64,000 nt of DNA, from contig NZ_SZTO01000008.1 in the NCBI RefSeq assembly GCF_013369385.1, positions 1 to 64,000 of the forward strand, read 5' to 3'. A model generated the notes under the pieces. It was given only the letters and a program-made list of their open reading frames with translations, was not told where the DNA came from and did not search any database. The position numbers and the translations under genes are program-made. Shown here in pieces: positions 58,855 through 64,000 of the stretch; the first letter of the stretch is position 1; each line of letters begins with the position of its first letter. The stretch is from Vibrio sp. 05-20-BW147 (GTDB lineage: Bacteria > Pseudomonadota > Gammaproteobacteria > Enterobacterales > Vibrionaceae).

Positions 58855-60495
58855 ATGGTCGGTTCTAGCTTGCGCGTCATTAACATCAAACAGCGACTTT
58901 ATGTACTCACGTTCGTGATTACATCACTATTGCTGCTTCCATTTATCGCTCTGCTCTACGCCTATCAAAGTGATTTGATGGAAGCCAAGCAGGTCAAAAC
59001 ACGCCATTTGGTCGAAGCGGCCGTGAGTTTGCAGCAGCACTATTATCAGCAAGAACAAGCCGGGCGCTTGTCTCGCGAAGGGGCGCAAACGCAAGCCAAG
59101 GCGGCCATTAGCCAGCTGCGCTATGAAAAAGAAGATTACTTTTGGATTAACGATGATCAGCCCAATATGATCATGCACCCGATGAAACCGCAACTGAACG
59201 GCAAGAGTTTAAGCGCAGTGAAAGATCCGACAGGCAAGGCGCTGTTTGTTGAAATGGTTTCGGTGGCAAAAACATCCGGGGCTGGCTTTGTCCATTACAT
59301 GTGGCCAAAACCGGGTTCGGACGTTGATGTGGAAAAAGTCTCTTATGTGCAAATGTTCCAGCCTTGGGGCTGGATTACCGGCAGTGGCGTTTATATCGAT
59401 GATGTCGACGCGCTGGTGTGGCAACGTGTTCGCGCCTCCCTTCTCCAGTTGAGCCTTACAGGCGCAGTGATGTTGTTACTGGCTGGATGGATAGCTAACA
59501 GCATTACTCAGCCATGTCGAGCGACGCAGCGCGCTTTAGAGGATATTGCACAAGGTGATGGCGACCTGACCAAGCAACTGCCTGCCGACGGCCAAGATGA
59601 GTTAGCGCAAATCGCTCGTGCGTTTAACCAATTCACCAGCAAGATCCGCCTCATCGTACAAGGCATTGCCCCTGTCACACGTGATGTCACCGGCTCTGCC
59701 TCTGAGCTGACCCAAGTAGCGAGAAATGCACTCGAAAAAGCCACCGCCCAGCAGCACTCGGTCGATTCCGTTGCCAGTGCCATGAAGCAACTGCACGACA
59801 GCAATATGCAAGTGGCCGATTCGGCTCAAGAGGCAGCCAGTGCAGCGCAGACTGCCTCAGAGAAAGGCAAAGAAGGCAGTGCCATCATTGAAAAAGCCTC
59901 TGGCTACATGCATGCCTTGTCACACACCGTGACCCAAACAGAGCTCAATGTGCAAGAGCTAGCCAAAGAAACCCAAAAAGTAGGCTCAGTGTTGGAAGTT
60001 ATCCGGGGTGTGGCCGAGCAGACCAATTTACTTGCGCTCAACGCTGCAATAGAAGCCGCACGAGCGGGTGAGCAAGGCCGTGGCTTTGCGGTGGTCGCTG
60101 ACGAAGTACGCACATTGGCTACGCGCACCAGCAGCAGTACCGATGAAATTCAACACATCATCGCGCAGTTGCAACAACGCGCCAACGATGTCTGTTCATC
60201 GATGGAGCAAACACAGCGTCAATCCACCGAAACCCAACAACAAGCCAGCTTGGCACAGCAAGCCCTAAGTGATATCGATGCGCAAATTGCTGTGATTCTG
60301 CAGCTCAACCAGCACATTGCTCGTGCCAGCGGAGAGCAAACGTCCGCCACTGAGCTCATCAACCACAATCTGCTGCAAATTGTCGATCACAGTGAGCAGA
60401 CGGCAGCACAAGCCAATCAAGTCGCTGCGGCGAGCGAGCAGTTGATGGCTAGCGGTAACCAATTGCAAGTCAACTTTGCTGCGTTCAAGGTGTAA
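58855..60495 (+). CDS. Methyl-accepting chemotaxis protein with a Cache sensor domain
   Basis: A 546-residue chemoreceptor. The first membrane helix is at about 17-38, followed by a periplasmic single-Cache domain (about 40-195; [20 protein letters not shown] and [14 protein letters not shown] are its hallmarks). The second helix is at about 200-220, then a HAMP domain and the cytoplasmic signalling helices with the conserved hairpin tip [34 protein letters not shown]. The ligand is unknown; such domains often sense small carboxylates. The ATG at 58855 has AAGGAG eight bases upstream. It is a lone gene. Confidence 0.92.
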   Translation: MVGSSLRVINIKQRLYVLTFVITSLLLLPFIALLYAYQSDLMEAKQVKTRHLVEAAVSLQQHYYQQEQAGRLSREGAQTQAKAAISQLRYEKEDYFWINDDQPNMIMHPMKPQLNGKSLSAVKDPTGKALFVEMVSVAKTSGAGFVHYMWPKPGSDVDVEKVSYVQMFQPWGWITGSGVYIDDVDALVWQRVRASLLQLSLTGAVMLLLAGWIANSITQPCRATQRALEDIAQGDGDLTKQLPADGQDELAQIARAFNQFTSKIRLIVQGIAPVTRDVTGSASELTQVARNALEKATAQQHSVDSVASAMKQLHDSNMQVADSAQEAASAAQTASEKGKEGSAIIEKASGYMHALSHTVTQTELNVQELAKETQKVGSVLEVIRGVAEQTNLLALNAAIEAARAGEQGRGFAVVADEVRTLATRTSSSTDEIQHIIAQLQQRANDVCSSMEQTQRQSTETQQQASLAQQALSDIDAQIAVILQLNQHIARASGEQTSATELINHNLLQIVDHSEQTAAQANQVAAASEQLMASGNQLQVNFAAFKV

Positions 60496-60523
60496 CGCCA
60501 ATCAGAGAGAGCAAGCTTACGAT

Positions 60524-60551
60524 CGGCTTAGGTCATTAATGGCCTAAGCCG
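60524..60551. terminator. Hairpin between the chemoreceptor and zntR
   Basis: CGGCTTAGG / CCTAAGCCG, perfect 9-bp arms with a 10-nt loop, between two converging genes. The T-run is poor on both sides, so it is a weaker candidate. Confidence 0.5.
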
Positions 60552-60555
60552 CCTG

Positions 60556-60954
60556 TTATTCTAAAGCAGCAAGAATGGAACAGTGACTGGCATTGTCTTC
60601 CACATGGCCACAGCACGCGTCGTTAATTTTTTTCAGTGCCCGACGAATTTTGTTTAATTCGGCAATTTTCTCATCGATGAGTGCCAACTTAGCAGAAGTG
60701 ATCGCTTTCACCTCGGCGCAACTGTGTTCTGTTGCTTCGAGTTTGATCTCCAGCAGCTCTTTGATCTCTTCCAAACTCAAACCGAGTTCTTTGGCTTTTA
60801 GAATGAACCCCACCTGCTTCTGGTTTTCATAATTGTAAAGACGGTAGCCGGATTCACTGCGACCAGCTGGCTTGATCAGGGCATTTTTTTCATAAAAGCG
60901 CAGCGTATCCGCGCTCACACCACAACGTTTCGCCAATTCACCTATCTGAAACAT
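60556..60954 (-). CDS. zntR: Zinc-responsive MerR-family regulator ZntR
   Basis: A 132-residue activator with an N-terminal MerR winged helix-turn-helix (FQIGELAKRCGVSADTLRFYEKNALIKP), a dimerisation helix and a C-terminal metal loop. Cys79, Cys114, Cys115, His117 and Cys125 (in SCAEVK and CCGHVEDNASHCSIL) match the zinc ligands of ZntR rather than the two-cysteine CueR or the CadR pattern. Its usual target, the exporter gene zntA, is not in the window. Confidence 0.85.
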   Translation of the reverse strand: MFQIGELAKRCGVSADTLRFYEKNALIKPAGRSESGYRLYNYENQKQVGFILKAKELGLSLEEIKELLEIKLEATEHSCAEVKAITSAKLALIDEKIAELNKIRRALKKINDACCGHVEDNASHCSILAALE

Positions 60955-61023
60955 AACTTTCCTTATTAACTATCTCGTTACTTTTTCTCTTAAAGTTCGA
61001 GTTTTTTGCAATTATTTTTGAGA

Positions 61024-61039
61024 TGCCAAACGATTGCGC
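61024..61039. promoter_or_regulatory. Possible PurR operator upstream of purHD
   Basis: The core CAAACGATTGCG is one base off the PurR core CAAACGTTTGCG; overall about 11 of 16 positions match. It is about 190 bp upstream of purH and 13 bp upstream of a TAGAAT (61053-61058) that could be the -10. purHD is a known PurR target in E. coli. Confidence 0.45.
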
Positions 61040-61224
61040 GAGCTTTTATGTAATAAATTGGTTAGAATACGCGCCATCAAATGAGGGAGACTGTCTTCTT
61101 ACCAGAAAAGCGAGACAAAGGTCTTTTCCAAAACTGGCCAATATTTTACCCCAAGAGGTAAAAACAAGTTCATTTTTGGCAAATATCTTTAGTTTAACTC
61201 CGTGAATTTGAGGAAATTGGAAGC

Positions 61225-62817
61225 ATGAACAACGCTCGTCCTATTCGCCGTGCGCTTATCAGCGTATCAGACAAAACCGGTATTGTTGAGTTTGCGCAAG
61301 CTCTTGCTGAGCGCGGTGTCGATATCTTATCGACTGGCGGTACTGCTCGTTTACTTGCAGAGCAAGGCATCGCAGTCACTGAAGTCTCTGACTACACTGG
61401 TTTCCCAGAAATGATGGACGGTCGCGTTAAAACGCTTCACCCGAAAGTTCACGGTGGTGTGCTCGGCCGTCGTGGCCAAGACGATGAGGTCATGGCAAAA
61501 CACGGCATTAACCCGATCGACATGGTGGTGGTTAACCTCTACCCATTCGCAGAAACTGTCGCCAAAGAAGGCTGCACACTGGCTGACGCGGTTGAAAACA
61601 TCGACATCGGTGGCCCAACTATGGTTCGTTCTGCGGCGAAAAACCATAAAGACGTGACTATCGTTGTCAACGCTTCAGACTACCATCGCGTCATCACAGA
61701 AATGGACGCCAACGACACATCGCTTACTCTAGAAACGCGTTTCGACCTCGCTATCGCAGCCTTTGAACACACCGCTGCTTACGACGGCATGATCGCGAAC
61801 TACTTCGGCACTATGGTTCCTTCATACGGAGAGAACAAAGAAGGCGATGAAGAGAGCAAATTCCCGCGCACTTTCAACCAGCAGTTCATCAAAAAACAAG
61901 ACATGCGCTACGGTGAGAACAGCCACCAAGCAGCCGCTTTCTATGTTGAAGCCAACCCACAAGAAGCATCGGTTGCTACCACACGCCAAATCCAAGGCAA
62001 AGCCCTTTCTTACAACAACATCGCAGACACTGACGCAGCGCTTGAGTGTGTGAAAGAGTTTAATGAGCCAGCTTGTGTCATTGTTAAGCACGCTAACCCA
62101 TGTGGCGTAGCGCTAGGTAAAGACATCCTAGAGGCGTACAACCGCGCTTACCAAACCGATCCGACATCCGCATTCGGTGGCATCATCGCCTTCAACCAAG
62201 AGCTAGACGCGGAAACGGCCACAGCGATCGTTGAGCGCCAATTTGTTGAAGTCATCATTGCCCCTTCTGTATCAGCTGAAGCGATGGAAGTGGTAGCGGC
62301 GAAGAAAAACGTTCGTCTGCTTGAGTGTGGCGAGTGGACAACGAAGACAACAGGCTTTGATGTGAAACGCGTGAACGGCGGCCTACTGGTTCAAGATCGC
62401 GACCAAGGCATGGTCAGCCTCGATGACCTTAAAGTCGTCTCTAAGCGCCAGCCAACTGAAGAAGAACTCAAAGACGCGTTATTCTGCTGGAAAGTCGCCA
62501 AGTACGTAAAATCGAACGCGATTGTTTACTCTAAAGGCGATATGACTATTGGTGTGGGCGCTGGCCAAATGAGCCGCGTCTACTCAGCGAAGATTGCTGG
62601 CATTAAAGCGGCAGACGAAGGCCTACAAGTTGAAGGTTGCGTCATGGCCTCTGATGCCTTCTTCCCATTCCGTGACGGCATTGATGCAGCAGCAGAAGCT
62701 GGCATTAAATGTGTAATTCAGCCTGGTGGTTCGATGCGTGATGACGAAGTGATTGCCGCCGCAGATGAACACGGTATGGCGATGATTTTTACGGGCATGC
62801 GCCACTTCCGCCACTAA
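61225..62817 (+). CDS. purH: Bifunctional AICAR formyltransferase/IMP cyclohydrolase
   Basis: Catalyses the last two steps of IMP synthesis. The 530-residue protein has the N-terminal MGS-like IMP cyclohydrolase domain (about 10-150; [29 protein letters not shown]) and the C-terminal AICAR transformylase domain with the [11 protein letters not shown] motif and [27 protein letters not shown] precedes the ATG. purD follows at 57 bp, but a terminator-like hairpin lies between them. Confidence 0.97.
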   Translation: MNNARPIRRALISVSDKTGIVEFAQALAERGVDILSTGGTARLLAEQGIAVTEVSDYTGFPEMMDGRVKTLHPKVHGGVLGRRGQDDEVMAKHGINPIDMVVVNLYPFAETVAKEGCTLADAVENIDIGGPTMVRSAAKNHKDVTIVVNASDYHRVITEMDANDTSLTLETRFDLAIAAFEHTAAYDGMIANYFGTMVPSYGENKEGDEESKFPRTFNQQFIKKQDMRYGENSHQAAAFYVEANPQEASVATTRQIQGKALSYNNIADTDAALECVKEFNEPACVIVKHANPCGVALGKDILEAYNRAYQTDPTSAFGGIIAFNQELDAETATAIVERQFVEVIIAPSVSAEAMEVVAAKKNVRLLECGEWTTKTTGFDVKRVNGGLLVQDRDQGMVSLDDLKVVSKRQPTEEELKDALFCWKVAKYVKSNAIVYSKGDMTIGVGAGQMSRVYSAKIAGIKAADEGLQVEGCVMASDAFFPFRDGIDAAAEAGIKCVIQPGGSMRDDEVIAAADEHGMAMIFTGMRHFRH

Positions 62818-62825
62818 TTTTTATC

Positions 62826-62853
62826 AGAGGTGCCTTATCAGGCACCTCTTTTT
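62826..62853 (+). terminator. Terminator-like hairpin between purH and purD
   Basis: AGAGGTGCC / GGCACCTCT, perfect 9-bp arms with a 6-nt loop (TTATCA), followed by T5. It begins 8 bp after the purH stop and ends 22 bp before the purD start. It looks like a full intrinsic terminator placed inside the purHD operon. Confidence 0.8.
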
Positions 62854-62874
62854 GCAAGATTTGAGGATGATGAG

Positions 62875-64000
62875 ATGAATGTATTGATAATTGGTTCCGG
62901 TGGTCGTGAACACGCACTAGGTTGGAAAGCCGCGCAAAACCCAAATGTAGAGACAATCTTCGTCGCGCCGGGTAACGCTGGTACCGCACTTGAGCCTAAG
63001 CTAGAAAACGTCAACATCGCCGTTGAAGACATTGCCGGTTTAGTGGCGTTTGCTAAAGAGAAAGCCATTGAGCTGACCATTGTTGGCCCTGAAGTACCAC
63101 TCGTACTGGGTGTCGTTGATGCGTTTTATGAAGCAGGCCTGCCAATTTTTGGCCCTACCCAAGCGGCTGCGCAACTTGAAGGCTCTAAAGCATTTACCAA
63201 AGACTTCCTTGCTCGTCACCAAATCCCGACGGCGGCGTACGCAAACTTTACGGACATCGAGCCAGCACTGGCGTACGTGCGTGAACAAGGCGCGCCAATC
63301 GTGGTGAAAGCAGATGGCCTTGCAGCAGGTAAAGGCGTGATTGTCGCGATGACGCTGGAAGAAGCGGAAGAAGCAATCAAAGACATGCTCGCAGGCAACG
63401 CCTTTGGCGAGGCAGGCAGCCGCGTGGTGATCGAAGAGTTCCTGGATGGCGAAGAAGCCAGCTTCATCGTGATGGTGGATGGTGAGAACGTATTGCCGAT
63501 GGCCACCAGCCAAGACCACAAACGTGTCGGCGATAAAGACACCGGTCCAAACACCGGCGGTATGGGGGCTTACTCACCCGCACCAGTGGTGACACCAGAG
63601 ATCCATAACCGTGTTATGCAAGAAGTGATCTTTCCGACCGTGCGTGGTATGGCCGCCGAAGGTAACCCATACACGGGCTTCCTCTATGCCGGCTTGATGA
63701 TTGACAAAGATGGCACACCAAAAGTGATCGAGTACAACTGCCGCTTTGGTGACCCAGAGACGCAACCTATCATGATGCGCATGGAATCGGATCTTGTGGA
63801 ATTGTGCCTCGCGGCCATCGACAAGAAACTGGATCAAGTCGAGTCCAAGTGGGACCCTCGCGCATCGATTGGTATCGTGCTTGCAGCGGGTGGTTACCCA
63901 GCAGCGTACAACAAGGGTGATGTGATCTCTGGCCTACCTCAAGTTGAGATTGAAGGCGAGAAGGTCTTCCACGCTGGTACTGAAAATAAAGAGGGCGATA
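62875..64000 (+). CDS. purD: Phosphoribosylamine--glycine ligase (partial, runs off the window)
   Basis: GAR synthetase, the second step of purine synthesis. The visible 375 residues contain the N-terminal [18 protein letters not shown], the ATP-grasp segment [16 protein letters not shown], and the metal/ATP residues in [15 protein letters not shown] and [12 protein letters not shown]. About 50 residues are expected beyond position 64000. The ATG at 62875 has TGAGGATGATGAG upstream. It is downstream of purH as in the E. coli purHD operon. Confidence 0.96.
   Translation, partial: MNVLIIGSGGREHALGWKAAQNPNVETIFVAPGNAGTALEPKLENVNIAVEDIAGLVAFAKEKAIELTIVGPEVPLVLGVVDAFYEAGLPIFGPTQAAAQLEGSKAFTKDFLARHQIPTAAYANFTDIEPALAYVREQGAPIVVKADGLAAGKGVIVAMTLEEAEEAIKDMLAGNAFGEAGSRVVIEEFLDGEEASFIVMVDGENVLPMATSQDHKRVGDKDTGPNTGGMGAYSPAPVVTPEIHNRVMQEVIFPTVRGMAAEGNPYTGFLYAGLMIDKDGTPKVIEYNCRFGDPETQPIMMRMESDLVELCLAAIDKKLDQVESKWDPRASIGIVLAAGGYPAAYNKGDVISGLPQVEIEGEKVFHAGTENKEGD

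Overview
The window is a stretch of chromosomal DNA from a marine gammaproteobacterium of the genus Vibrio, most likely the V. vulnificus group. The evidence is close protein-level resemblance of housekeeping genes to Vibrio orthologues (frdABCD, epmA/efp/epmB, groESL, gpmI, gpsA, accBC, prmA, dusB-fis, purHD), the presence of Vibrio-named families (VC_2705-type symporter, VC2662-type secreted protein), and an enterobacteria-like but rearranged gene order. Almost all of it is core genome; I see no insertion sequence, prophage, integron or CRISPR array.

Layout. 1-7.1 kb: tRNA-Gly, orn, rsgA, psd, a DASS transporter, an EamA transporter and gpmI. 7.5-11.9 kb: yibN-type rhodanese, secB, gpsA, cysE and envC. 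11.9-15.1 kb: DHH phosphoesterase, a TetR regulator preceded on the map by a nine-copy AGTGA tandem repeat, a VanZ-like protein and epmA. 15.5-18.9 kb: the frdABCD fumarate reductase operon. 19-25 kb: a secreted protein with two chitin-binding-like modules, efp divergent from epmB, MgtC-family protein, VC2662-type secreted protein and groESL. 25-33.6 kb: MATE transporter, pfkA, fieF, cpxP divergent from cpxRA, sodA, trmL and fxsA. 33.9-38.8 kb: aspA, a DcuA-type transporter and dsbD. 39-53.5 kb: an acetate-metabolism region (crbR-type regulator, MarC protein, two-subunit ActP-like symporter, crbS-type hybrid sensor, MFS transporter, DUF294 nucleotidyltransferase, DnaQ-like exonuclease, acs). 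53.8-58.6 kb: aroQ-accB-accC, prmA and dusB-fis. 58.8-64 kb: chemotaxis receptor, zntR, purH and the start of purD.

How the genes work together. Anaerobic fumarate respiration is well represented: aspA makes fumarate, the DcuA-type carrier exchanges C4-dicarboxylates and Frd reduces fumarate. All three EF-P genes needed for beta-lysylation (efp, epmA, epmB) lie within about 7 kb. Envelope stress is represented by cpxPRA, with two CpxR-box-like repeats in the divergent promoter, plus dsbD and secB. The acetate switch appears as a nearly contiguous block of sensor, regulator, symporter and acetyl-CoA synthetase.

The most unusual part is the AT-rich insert at about 42.7-43.85 kb, between the symporter and the crbS-type gene. 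It holds two paralogous small secreted-protein genes, and each appears interrupted by a single-base change in a homopolymer run close to its signal peptide. In the first gene the shift falls on a textbook -1 slippery heptamer. This could be decay, phase variation, programmed frameshifting or sequencing error. Other points of interest are the AGTGA microsatellite, the repeat-built VC2662-type protein, the two-module chitin-binding-like protein, the DUF294/exonuclease pair, and a terminator-like hairpin between purH and purD.
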